Positions 1 to 9,985 of a DNA stretch of 64,000 bases are shown in pieces. Under the pieces are notes generated by a model. The model ran no database searches and was not told the origin of the DNA. It worked only from the letters and a program-made list of their open reading frames with translations. The stretch comes from Strobilurus pachycystidiatus (Eukaryota > Basidiomycota > Agaricomycetes > Agaricales > Physalacriaceae), in NCBI GenBank assembly GCA_019915135.1, contig JAHLMK010000044.1, positions 1-64,000 of the forward strand, given 5' to 3'. Position numbers and translations under genes: made by a program. Every line of letters starts with the position of its first letter. Position 1 is the first letter of the stretch.

Positions 1-74
1 CCCCCCTAACCCTAACCCCCCCTAACCCTAACCCTAACCCCCCCCTAACCCTAACCCTAACCCCCTAACCCTAC
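1..74 (-). repeat. Telomere repeat tract, C3-8TAA (TTAG3-8 on the G strand)
   Basis: Tandem CCCTAA units are mixed with units carrying 5 to 8 C. In order the C counts are 6, 3, 7, 3, 3, 8, 3, 3, 5, followed by a last CCCTA. The C-rich strand reads 5' to 3' from the left edge, as expected at a left chromosome end, so telomerase would extend the bottom strand. The tract passes directly into a cut array 1 unit: the match to intact units begins at base 75. It is short, so it is probably clipped by the assembly. Confidence 0.96.
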
Positions 75-810
75 GCCGCACGGTGTTGGGGCCGGGCTCG
101 TGCCACTTGGAGACCTTCATATGACTACTAAAAGCACTTTTCCCATACAGGTCGAGTCCCGAGGATATGCACTGCAACCGCCCGAGCCACCGCGGTATGA
201 ACGTAATCACAGATGGCGCTCGTGTATGGCGACCGGCGACCCAATGACCACGAAACCTTTTTTCCTATCCTTCCCTATCATACTAGGATGCGCCTAACAA
301 AAATCAGGTTCCGAGTATATGTGGTCGCTGAGTTGGCCCATGTGCTCCTCGTGGCACAGCAGCCGGGAGCCACACGGTGCTGGGGCCGGGCTCGTGCCAC
401 CTAGAGACCTTCATATCACTATTAGAAGCATCTTTACCATACAGGTCGAGTCCCGAGGATGTGCACTGCAACCGCCCGAGCCACCGTGGTATGAGCGTAA
501 TCACAGATGGCGCTTGTGTATGGCGACCGGCGACCCAATGACCTCGAAACCTTTTTTCCTATTCTTCCCTATCATACTAGGATGCGCCTAACAAAAATTA
601 GGACCCGAGTAAATGTGGTTGGTGAGTTGGCCCCAGCGGCCCAATCTGGGCGCGGTAAAGATGGCGCTCGGGCGGGCCGCACGGGCCTCGGGCGGCTTAG
701 CTTTTTTGGGACATGAATCCTGACCCTAGTACCCTTCCGCCTAAGTGGCACTGAGGAAATCGGGGACACAAAGTTAGTTCGAGTCGAACTATCAAGGCTT
801 ATGGGTATAG
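75..810 (+). repeat. Cut unit under the telomere
   Basis: This is the last 736 bp of a unit, beginning inside subrepeat A at the point matching base 2882 of the full L unit. The telomere is attached directly. Unlike the unit-unit joints, this one does not share an AG overlap: intact units read CAAG before CCGCACGG, here it is TACG. A private C to T change at 515 lies in a CpG. Confidence 0.93.
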
Positions 811-1905
811 TTTTGTGACATTTTGTTGATGGTTTTTTGTCCATAAAAGGAAATTTTGTTGACGCAACAACAAAGCTATTAGATAGTTAGGCTTATAGGT
901 ATAGGTATAGACATCTTTGAACCCATCACTTGTATCCAATACGCACCGAGACAGAGGCCCCGCGCGCGGGCCCTTTTCTTTACCGTTCTCTTCCGCTGCG
1001 CGTGCGAGAACACCCCTCACCTCTAACCTTTCCTAACCTTCTAACCGGCTAACGTCAAATCACTGACCTCTAACTGACATAAAGCAAAGTACATGTCCTG
1101 ACATTCACCATGTTTATATATGTGATAGCCGAGTTGGCCCATGTACTCCTCGTGGCACAGCAGCCACAAGCCGCACGGTGTTGGGGCCGGGCTCGTGCCA
1201 CTTGGAGACCTTCATATGACTACTAAAAGCACTTTTCCCATACAGGTCGAGTCCCGAGGATATGCACTGCAACCGCCCGAGCCACCGCGGTATGAACGTA
1301 ATCACAGATGGCGCTCGTGTATGGCGACCGGCGACCCAATGACCACGAAACCTTTTTTCCTATCCTTCCCTATCATACTAGGATGCGCCTAACAAAAATC
1401 AGGTTCCGAGTATATGTGGTCGCTGAGTTGGCCCATGTGCTCCTCGTGGCACAGCAGCCGGGAGCCACACGGTGCTGGGGCCGGGCTCGTGCCACCTAGA
1501 GACCTTCATATCACTATTAGAAGCATCTTTACCATACAGGTCGAGTCCCGAGGATGTGCACTGCAACCGCCCGAGCCACCGTGGTATGAGCGTAATCACA
1601 GATGGCGCTCGTGTATGGCGACCGGCGACCCAATGACCTCGAAACCTTTTTTCCTATTCTTCCCTATCATACTAGGATGCGCCTAACAAAAATTAGGACC
1701 CGAGTAAATGTGGTTGGTGAGTTGGCCCCAGCGGCCCAATCTGGGCGCGGTAAAGATGGCGCTCGGGCGGGCCGCACGGGCCTCGGGCGGCTTAGCTTTT
1801 TTGGGACATGAATCCTGACCCTAGTACCCTTCCGCCTAAGTGGCACTGAGGAAATCGGGGACACAAAGTTAGTTCGAGTCGAACTATCAAGGCTTATGGG
1901 TATAG
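811..1905 (+). repeat. Class S unit, 1095 bp (reference copy)
   Basis: It is identical in plan to L but starts 93 bp further in, at TTTTGTGAC, which in L units follows GACAG inside the 22-bp minisatellite (base 2523 of the L reference). The other S units are 3618-4712, 6525-7619, 9986-11080, 12269-13363, 15047-16141, 17330-18424, 20137-21231, 23044-24138, 25851-26945 and 34285-35378 (1094 bp, one base missing at about 34113). Confidence 0.95.
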
Positions 1906-2429
1906 GATGCGCCTAACAAAAATCAGGTTCCGAGTATATGTGGTCGCTGAGTTGGCCCATGTGCTCCTCGTGGCACAGCAGCCGGGAGCCACACGGTGCT
2001 GGGGCCGGGCTCGTGCCACCTAGAGACCTTCATATCACTATTAGAAGCATCTTTACCATACAGGTCGAGTCCCGAGGATGTGCACTGCAACCGCCCGAGC
2101 CACCGTGGTATGAGCGTAATCACAGATGGCGCTCGTGTATGGCGACCGGCGACCCAATGACCTCGAAACCTTTTTTCCTATTCTTCCCTATCATACTAGG
2201 ATGCGCCTAACAAAAATTAGGACCCGAGTAAATGTGGTTGGTGAGTTGGCCCCAGCGGCCCAATCTGGGCGCGGTAAAGATGGCGCTCGGGCGGGCCGCA
2301 CGGGCCTCGGGCGGCTTAGCTTTTTTGGGACATGAATCCTGACCCTAGTACCCTTCCGCCTAAGTGGCACTGAGGAAATCGGGGACACAAAGTTAGTTCG
2401 AGTCGAACTATCAAGGCTTATGGGTATAG
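1906..2429 (+). repeat. Truncated unit class t3 (524 bp), four copies
   Basis: It begins at GATGCGCCTAAC, 30 bp before the B subrepeat; in full units this point follows CATACTAG. The shared bases at the join are TAG, the longest overlap among the joints. Other copies are 7620-8143, 18425-18948 and 24139-24662; all four lie between an S and an L unit. Confidence 0.95.
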
Positions 2430-2482
2430 GCATGGGTTCAAAGTCATTGTGAGTTGACTTCGTACTGTTTGTTGGCTGTCTG

Positions 2483-2548
2483 GTCACATTTTGTTGACGG
2501 TTCTGTCACACTTTGTTGACAGTTTTGTGACATTTTGTTGATGGTTTT
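2483..2548 (+). repeat. 22-bp minisatellite, three copies (L reference unit)
   Basis: Three 22-bp copies with the core CACATTTTGTTGAC lie at 2483-2504, 2505-2526 and 2527-2548, with a related ATTTTGTTGACGC further right. The S units start inside this block, right after GACAG, so slippage or breakage here may have made the S class. It is present in every L and F unit. Confidence 0.9.
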
Positions 2549-2603
2549 TTGTCCATAAAAGGAAATTTTGTTGACGCAACAACAAAGCTATTAGATAGTT
2601 AGG

Positions 2604-2622
2604 CTTATAGGTATAGGTATAG
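2604..2622 (+). repeat. Internal TATAGG-type vestige
   Basis: CTTATAGGTATAGGTATAG lies inside the spacer of every S, L and F unit. It resembles the fixed end of the units (GGCTTATGGGTATAG) and even more the innermost end at 39122-39136 (GGCTTATAGGTATAG). It may be an older joint captured inside the unit. Confidence 0.7.
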
Positions 2623-2670
2623 ACATCTTTGAACCCATCACTTGTATCCAATACGCACCGAGACAGAGGC

Positions 2671-2682
2671 CCCGCGCGCGGG
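2671..2682. repeat. GC palindrome CCCGCGCGCGGG
   Basis: This is a perfect 12-bp palindrome with alternating CG, placed in GAGGCC...CCCTTTTC. It can form a cruciform or Z-DNA in principle. It is present in every S, L and F unit; in the unit at 31916-33103 the arm lengths are swapped. Confidence 0.85.
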
Positions 2683-2730
2683 CCCTTTTCTTTACCGTTC
2701 TCTTCCGCTGCGCGTGCGAGAACACCCCTC

Positions 2731-2766
2731 ACCTCTAACCTTTCCTAACCTTCTAACCGGCTAACG
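2731..2766 (+). repeat. Degenerate telomere-like CTAACC cluster
   Basis: CTAACC occurs at 2735, 2745 and 2753, and CTAAC at 2761, with irregular spacing. This looks like decayed C-strand telomere repeat in the same orientation as the terminal tract. It lies between the GC palindrome and subrepeat A in every S, L and F unit. Confidence 0.6.
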
Positions 2767-2829
2767 TCAAATCACTGACCTCTAACTGACATAAAGCAAA
2801 GTACATGTCCTGACATTCACCATGTTTAT

Positions 2830-3123
2830 ATATGTGATAGCCGAGTTGGCCCATGTACTCCTCGTGGCACAGCAGCCACAAGCCGCACGGTGTTGGGGCC
2901 GGGCTCGTGCCACTTGGAGACCTTCATATGACTACTAAAAGCACTTTTCCCATACAGGTCGAGTCCCGAGGATATGCACTGCAACCGCCCGAGCCACCGC
3001 GGTATGAACGTAATCACAGATGGCGCTCGTGTATGGCGACCGGCGACCCAATGACCACGAAACCTTTTTTCCTATCCTTCCCTATCATACTAGGATGCGC
3101 CTAACAAAAATCAGGTTCCGAGT
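2830..3123 (+). repeat. Subrepeat A (294 bp)
   Basis: It is tandem with subrepeat B at exactly the same length. I count about 25 substitutions between A and B, so roughly 91 percent identity. All A copies across the array are almost identical to each other, so the A/B duplication is much older than the spread of the whole unit. Confidence 0.92.
2838..2849 (+). promoter_or_regulatory. A box-like Pol III motif in subrepeat A
   Basis: TAGCCGAGTTGG fits the tRNA A box TRGCNNAGYNGG at all 12 positions. A B box-like GGTCGAGTCC (2957-2966, one T short of GGTTCGANTCC) follows 107 bp later, and a T6 run that could end Pol III transcription lies at 3065-3070. Subrepeat B has the same arrangement (TCGCTGAGTTGG at 3132-3143, 11 of 12 positions; GGTCGAGTCC at 3251-3260; T6 at 3359-3364). 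No cloverleaf is evident, so this is at best a tRNA-derived, SINE-like unit and could be chance. Confidence 0.35.
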
Positions 3124-3417
3124 ATATGTGGTCGCTGAGTTGGCCCATGTGCTCCTCGTGGCACAGCAGCCGGGAGCCACACGGTGCTGGGGCCGGGCTC
3201 GTGCCACCTAGAGACCTTCATATCACTATTAGAAGCATCTTTACCATACAGGTCGAGTCCCGAGGATGTGCACTGCAACCGCCCGAGCCACCGTGGTATG
3301 AGCGTAATCACAGATGGCGCTCGTGTATGGCGACCGGCGACCCAATGACCTCGAAACCTTTTTTCCTATTCTTCCCTATCATACTAGGATGCGCCTAACA
3401 AAAATTAGGACCCGAGT
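3124..3417 (+). repeat. Subrepeat B (294 bp)
   Basis: Second copy of the 294-bp subrepeat. It is told from A by features such as GGTCGCTGAG, GGGAGCC, CACCTAGAG and GACCTCG. The following segment starts as a third copy (AAATGTGGTTGGTGAGTTGGCCC) but diverges after about 24 bases. Confidence 0.92.
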
Positions 3418-3617
3418 AAATGTGGTTGGTGAGTTGGCCCCAGCGGCCCAATCTGGGCGCGGTAAAGATGGCGCTCGGGCGGGCCGCACGGGCCTCGGGC
3501 GGCTTAGCTTTTTTGGGACATGAATCCTGACCCTAGTACCCTTCCGCCTAAGTGGCACTGAGGAAATCGGGGACACAAAGTTAGTTCGAGTCGAACTATC
3601 AAGGCTTATGGGTATAG
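3418..3617 (+). repeat. C fragment, GC-rich tail and fixed end
   Basis: It starts like a third subrepeat copy, then runs into GCGGCCC and GCTCGGGCGGGCCGC sequence, a T6 run at 3509-3514, the palindrome at 3583-3597 and the terminal GGCTTATGGGTATAG. The distal half is present in every unit, including the shortest ones, so this is the constant part of the repeat. Confidence 0.9.
3583..3597. repeat. 15-bp perfect palindrome near the fixed end
   Basis: AGTTCGA-G-TCGAACT: two 7-base arms are exact reverse complements around one base. It ends exactly 20 bases before the unit end. It is kept in the innermost unit, whose surrounding tail has diverged. It could act as a hairpin in DNA or RNA that defines the end; that role is inference. 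Confidence 0.85.
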
Positions 3618-4712
3618 TTTTGTGACATTTTGTTGATGGTTTTTTGTCCATAAAAGGAAATTTTGTTGACGCAACAACAAAGCTATTAGATAGTTAGGCT
3701 TATAGGTATAGGTATAGACATCTTTGAACCCATCACTTGTATCCAATACGCACCGAGACAGAGGCCCCGCGCGCGGGCCCTTTTCTTTACCGTTCTCTTC
3801 CGCTGCGCGTGCGAGAACACCCCTCACCTCTAACCTTTCCTAACCTTCTAACCGGCTAACGTCAAATCACTGACCTCTAACTGACATAAAGCAAAGTACA
3901 TGTCCTGACATTCACCATGTTTATATATGTGATAGCCGAGTTGGCCCATGTACTCCTCGTGGCACAGCAGCCACAAGCCGCACGGTGTTGGGGCCGGGCT
4001 CGTGCCACTTGGAGACCTTCATATGACTACTAAAAGCACTTTTCCCATACAGGTCGAGTCCCGAGGATATGCACTGCAACCGCCCGAGCCACCGCGGTAT
4101 GAACGTAATCACAGATGGCGCTCGTGTATGGCGACCGGCGACCCAATGACCACGAAACCTTTTTTCCTATCCTTCCCTATCATACTAGGATGCGCCTAAC
4201 AAAAATCAGGTTCCGAGTATATGTGGTCGCTGAGTTGGCCCATGTGCTCCTCGTGGCACAGCAGCCGGGAGCCACACGGTGCTGGGGCCGGGCTCGTGCC
4301 ACCTAGAGACCTTCATATCACTATTAGAAGCATCTTTACCATACAGGTCGAGTCCCGAGGATGTGCACTGCAACCGCCCGAGCCACCGTGGTATGAGCGT
4401 AATCACAGATGGCGCTCGTGTATGGCGACCGGCGACCCAATGACCTCGAAACCTTTTTTCCTATTCTTCCCTATCATACTAGGATGCGCCTAACAAAAAT
4501 TAGGACCCGAGTAAATGTGGTTGGTGAGTTGGCCCCAGCGGCCCAATCTGGGCGCGGTAAAGATGGCGCTCGGGCGGGCCGCACGGGCCTCGGGCGGCTT
4601 AGCTTTTTTGGGACATGAATCCTGACCCTAGTACCCTTCCGCCTAAGTGGCACTGAGGAAATCGGGGACACAAAGTTAGTTCGAGTCGAACTATCAAGGC
4701 TTATGGGTATAG

Positions 4713-5336
4713 CCACCGCGGTATGAACGTAATCACAGATGGCGCTCGTGTATGGCGACCGGCGACCCAATGACCACGAAACCTTTTTTCCTATCCTTCC
4801 CTATCATACTAGGATGCGCCTAACAAAAATCAGGTTCCGAGTATATGTGGTCGCTGAGTTGGCCCATGTGCTCCTCGTGGCACAGCAGCCGGGAGCCACA
4901 CGGTGCTGGGGCCGGGCTCGTGCCACCTAGAGACCTTCATATCACTATTAGAAGCATCTTTACCATACAGGTCGAGTCCCGAGGATGTGCACTGCAACCG
5001 CCCGAGCCACCGTGGTATGAGCGTAATCACAGATGGCGCTCGTGTATGGCGACCGGCGACCCAATGACCTCGAAACCTTTTTTCCTATTCTTCCCTATCA
5101 TACTAGGATGCGCCTAACAAAAATTAGGACCCGAGTAAATGTGGTTGGTGAGTTGGCCCCAGCGGCCCAATCTGGGCGCGGTAAAGATGGCGCTCGGGCG
5201 GGCCGCACGGGCCTCGGGCGGCTTAGCTTTTTTGGGACATGAATCCTGACCCTAGTACCCTTCCGCCTAAGTGGCACTGAGGAAATCGGGGACACAAAGT
5301 TAGTTCGAGTCGAACTATCAAGGCTTATGGGTATAG
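4713..5336 (+). repeat. Truncated unit class t4 (624 bp), two copies
   Basis: It begins at CCACCGCGG inside subrepeat A, which in full units follows CCCGAG. The second copy is 21232-21855. Both sit in the same S-t4-L context and belong to the 9.26-kb duplication, so they probably represent one founding event. Confidence 0.95.
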
Positions 5337-8300
5337 GCATGGGTTCAAAGTCATTGTGAGTTGACTTCGTACTGTTTGTTGGCTGTCTGGTCACATTTTG
5401 TTGACGGTTCTGTCACACTTTGTTGACAGTTTTGTGACATTTTGTTGATGGTTTTTTGTCCATAAAAGGAAATTTTGTTGACGCAACAACAAAGCTATTA
5501 GATAGTTAGGCTTATAGGTATAGGTATAGACATCTTTGAACCCATCACTTGTATCCAATACGCACCGAGACAGAGGCCCCGCGCGCGGGCCCTTTTCTTT
5601 ACCGTTCTCTTCCGCTGCGCGTGCGAGAACACCCCTCACCTCTAACCTTTCCTAACCTTCTAACCGGCTAACGTCAAATCACTGACCTCTAACTGACATA
5701 AAGCAAAGTACATGTCCTGACATTCACCATGTTTATATATGTGATAGCCGAGTTGGCCCATGTACTCCTCGTGGCACAGCAGCCACAAGCCGCACGGTGT
5801 TGGGGCCGGGCTCGTGCCACTTGGAGACCTTCATATGACTACTAAAAGCACTTTTCCCATACAGGTTGAGTCCCGAGGATATGCACTGCAACCGCCCGAG
5901 CCACCGCGGTATGAACGTAATCACAGATGGCGCTCGTGTATGGCGACCGGCGACCCAATGACCACGAAACCTTTTTTCCTATCCTTCCCTATCATACTAG
6001 GATGCGCCTAACAAAAATCAGGTTCCGAGTATATGTGGTCGCTGAGTTGGCCCATGTGCTCCTCGTGGCACAGCAGCCGGGAGCCACACGGTGCTGGGGC
6101 CGGGCTCGTGCCACCTAGAGACCTTCATATCACTATTAGAAGCATCTTTACCATACAGGTCGAGTCCCGAGGATGTGCACTGCAACCGCCCGAGCCACCG
6201 TGGTATGAGCGTAATCACAGATGGCGCTCGTGTATGGCGACCGGCGACCCAATGACCTCGAAACCTTTTTTCCTATTCTTCCCTATCATACTAGGATGCG
6301 CCTAACAAAAATTAGGACCCGAGTAAATGTGGTTGGTGAGTTGGCCCCAGCGGCCCAATCTGGGCGCGGTAAAGATGGCGCTCGGGCGGGCCGCACGGGC
6401 CTCGGGCGGCTTAGCTTTTTTGGGACATGAATCCTGACCCTAGTACCCTTCCGCCTAAGTGGCACTGAGGAAATCGGGGACACAAAGTTAGTTCGAGTCG
6501 AACTATCAAGGCTTATGGGTATAGTTTTGTGACATTTTGTTGATGGTTTTTTGTCCATAAAAGGAAATTTTGTTGACGCAACAACAAAGCTATTAGATAG
6601 TTAGGCTTATAGGTATAGGTATAGACATCTTTGAACCCATCACTTGTATCCAATACGCACCGAGACAGAGGCCCCGCGCGCGGGCCCTTTTCTTTACCGT
6701 TCTCTTCCGCTGCGCGTGCGAGAACACCCCTCACCTCTAACCTTTCCTAACCTTCTAACCGGCTAACGTCAAATCACTGACCTCTAACTGACATAAAGCA
6801 AAGTACATGTCCTGACATTCACCATGTTTATATATGTGATAGCCGAGTTGGCCCATGTACTCCTCGTGGCACAGCAGCCACAAGCCGCACGGTGTTGGGG
6901 CCGGGCTCGTGCCACTTGGAGACCTTCATATGACTACTAAAAGCACTTTTCCCATACAGGTCGAGTCCCGAGGATATGCACTGCAACCGCCCGAGCCACC
7001 GCGGTATGAACGTAATCACAGATGGCGCTCGTGTATGGCGACCGGCGACCCAATGACCACGAAACCTTTTTTCCTATCCTTCCCTATCATACTAGGATGC
7101 GCCTAACAAAAATCAGGTTCCGAGTATATGTGGTCGCTGAGTTGGCCCATGTGCTCCTCGTGGCACAGCAGCCGGGAGCCACACGGTGCTGGGGCCGGGC
7201 TCGTGCCACCTAGAGACCTTCATATCACTATTAGAAGCATCTTTACCATACAGGTCGAGTCCCGAGGATGTGCACTGCAACCGCCCGAGCCACCGTGGTA
7301 TGAGCGTAATCACAGATGGCGCTCGTGTATGGCGACCGGCGACCCAATGACCTCGAAACCTTTTTTCCTATTCTTCCCTATCATACTAGGATGCGCCTAA
7401 CAAAAATTAGGACCCGAGTAAATGTGGTTGGTGAGTTGGCCCCAGCGGCCCAATCTGGGCGCGGTAAAGATGGCGCTCGGGCGGGCCGCACGGGCCTCGG
7501 GCGGCTTAGCTTTTTTGGGACATGAATCCTGACCCTAGTACCCTTCCGCCTAAGTGGCACTGAGGAAATCGGGGACACAAAGTTAGTTCGAGTCGAACTA
7601 TCAAGGCTTATGGGTATAGGATGCGCCTAACAAAAATCAGGTTCCGAGTATATGTGGTCGCTGAGTTGGCCCATGTGCTCCTCGTGGCACAGCAGCCGGG
7701 AGCCACACGGTGCTGGGGCCGGGCTCGTGCCACCTAGAGACCTTCATATCACTATTAGAAGCATCTTTACCATACAGGTCGAGTCCCGAGGATGTGCACT
7801 GCAACCGCCCGAGCCACCGTGGTATGAGCGTAATCACAGATGGCGCTCGTGTATGGCGACCGGCGACCCAATGACCTCGAAACCTTTTTTCCTATTCTTC
7901 CCTATCATACTAGGATGCGCCTAACAAAAATTAGGACCCGAGTAAATGTGGTTGGTGAGTTGGCCCCAGCGGCCCAATCTGGGCGCGGTAAAGATGGCGC
8001 TCGGGCGGGCCGCACGGGCCTCGGGCGGCTTAGCTTTTTTGGGACATGAATCCTGACCCTAGTACCCTTCCGCCTAAGTGGCACTGAGGAAATCGGGGAC
8101 ACAAAGTTAGTTCGAGTCGAACTATCAAGGCTTATGGGTATAGGCATGGGTTCAAAGTCATTGTGAGTTGACTTCGTACTGTTTGTTGGCTGTCTGGTCA
8201 CATTTTGTTGACGGTTCTGTCACACTTTGTTGACAGTTTTGTGACATTTTGTTGATGGTTTTTTGTCCATAAAAGGAAATTTTGTTGACGCAACAACAAA

Positions 8301-9331
8301 GCTATTAGATAGTTAGGCTTATAGGTATAGGTATAGACATCTTTGAACCCATCACTTGTATCCAATACGCACCGAGACAGAGGCCCCGCGCGCGGGCCCT
8401 TTTCTTTACCGTTCTCTTCCGCTGCGCGTGCGAGAACACCCCTCACCTCTAACCTTTCCTAACCTTCTAACCGGCTAACGTCAAATCACTGACCTCTAAC
8501 TGACATAAAGCAAAGTACATGTCCTGACATTCACCATGTTTATATATGTGATAGCCGAGTTGGCCCATGTACTCCTCGTGGCACAGCAGCCACAAGCCGC
8601 ACGGTGTTGGGGCCGGGCTCGTGCCACTTGGAGACCTTCATATGACTACTAAAAGCACTTTTCCCATACAGGTCGAGTCCCGAGGATATGCACTGCAACC
8701 GCCCGAGCCACCGCGGTATGAACGTAATCACAGATGGCGCTCGTGTATGGCGACCGGCGACCCAATGACCACGAAACCTTTTTTCCTATCCTTCCCTATC
8801 ATACTAGGATGCGCCTAACAAAAATCAGGTTCCGAGTATATGTGGTCGCTGAGTTGGCCCATGTGCTCCTCGTGGCACAGCAGCCGGGAGCCACACGGTG
8901 CTGGGGCCGGGCTCGTGCCACCTAGAGACCTTCATATCACTATTAGAAGCATCTTTACCATACAGGTCGAGTCCCGAGGATGTGCACTGCAACCGCCCGA
9001 GCCACCGTGGTATGAGCGTAATCACAGATGGCGCTCGTGTATGGCGACCGGCGACCCAATGACCTCGAAACCTTTTTTCCTATTCTTCCCTATCATACTA
9101 GGATGCGCCTAACAAAAATTAGGACCCGAGTAAATGTGGTTGGTGAGTTGGCCCCAGCGGCCCAATCTGGGCGCGGTAAAGATGGCGCTCGGGCGGGCCG
9201 CACGGGCCTCGGGCGGCTTAGCTTTTTTGGGACATGAATCCTGACCCTAGTACCCTTCCGCCTAAGTGGCACTGAGGAAATCGGGGACACAAAGTTAGTT
9301 CGAGTCGAACTATCAAGGCTTATGGGTATAG

Positions 9332-9985
9332 TCCCGAGGATATGCACTGCAACCGCCCGAGCCACCGCGGTATGAACGTAATCACAGATGGCGCTCGTGT
9401 ATGGCGACCGGCGACCCAATGACCACGAAACCTTTTTTCCTATCCTTCCCTATCATACTAGGATGCGCCTAACAAAAATCAGGTTCCGAGTATATGTGGT
9501 CGCTGAGTTGGCCCATGTGCTCCTCGTGGCACAGCAGCCGGGAGCCACACGGTGCTGGGGCCGGGCTCGTGCCACCTAGAGACCTTCATATCACTATTAG
9601 AAGCATCTTTACCATACAGGTCGAGTCCCGAGGATGTGCACTGCAACCGCCCGAGCCACCGTGGTATGAGCGTAATCACAGATGGCGCTCGTGTATGGCG
9701 ACCGGCGACCCAATGACCTCGAAACCTTTTTTCCTATTCTTCCCTATCATACTAGGATGCGCCTAACAAAAATTAGGACCCGAGTAAATGTGGTTGGTGA
9801 GTTGGCCCCAGCGGCCCAATCTGGGCGCGGTAAAGATGGCGCTCGGGCGGGCCGCACGGGCCTCGGGCGGCTTAGCTTTTTTGGGACATGAATCCTGACC
9901 CTAGTACCCTTCCGCCTAAGTGGCACTGAGGAAATCGGGGACACAAAGTTAGTTCGAGTCGAACTATCAAGGCTTATGGGTATAG
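9332..9985 (+). repeat. Truncated unit class t5 (654 bp), single copy
   Basis: It begins at TCCCGAGGATATG inside subrepeat A, which in full units follows GGTCGAG. It is the only truncated unit followed by S instead of L. It marks the proximal edge of the duplicated block 75-9331, so it may be the old broken end onto which that whole block was added. Confidence 0.94.

Larger units (their letters stand above)
2430..3617 (+). repeat. Class L unit, 1188 bp (reference copy)
   Basis: In order it holds a 22-bp minisatellite, a TATAGG-type vestige, a GC palindrome, degenerate telomere-like CTAACC motifs, two diverged 294-bp subrepeats (A and B), the start of a third copy (C), a GC-rich tail, a 15-bp palindrome and the fixed end. 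The other regular L units are 5337-6524, 8144-9331, 11081-12268, 13859-15046, 16142-17329, 18949-20136, 21856-23043, 24663-25850, 27130-28317, 31916-33103 and 35562-36743. L begins at GCATGGG; the longer F units show that this point is preceded by AAAAG. The distal copies differ by only a few isolated substitutions (for example 5867, 14873, 19337). Confidence 0.95.

Noticed and set aside
2483..2548. CRISPR array
   Set aside because: The copies are directly adjacent 22-bp repeats without spacers, no cas genes are present and the sequence is a eukaryotic chromosome end.
2838..2966. True tRNA gene
   Set aside because: The A box is good, but the B box-like site is 107 bp away and one base short, and no acceptor stem or anticodon arm could be seen.
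3583..3617. Helitron 3' end
   Set aside because: A hairpin before the end is present, but the terminal CTRR is not (the end is ATAG), and the variable end is on the side opposite to that expected from terminator bypass. Kept only as a weak alternative.
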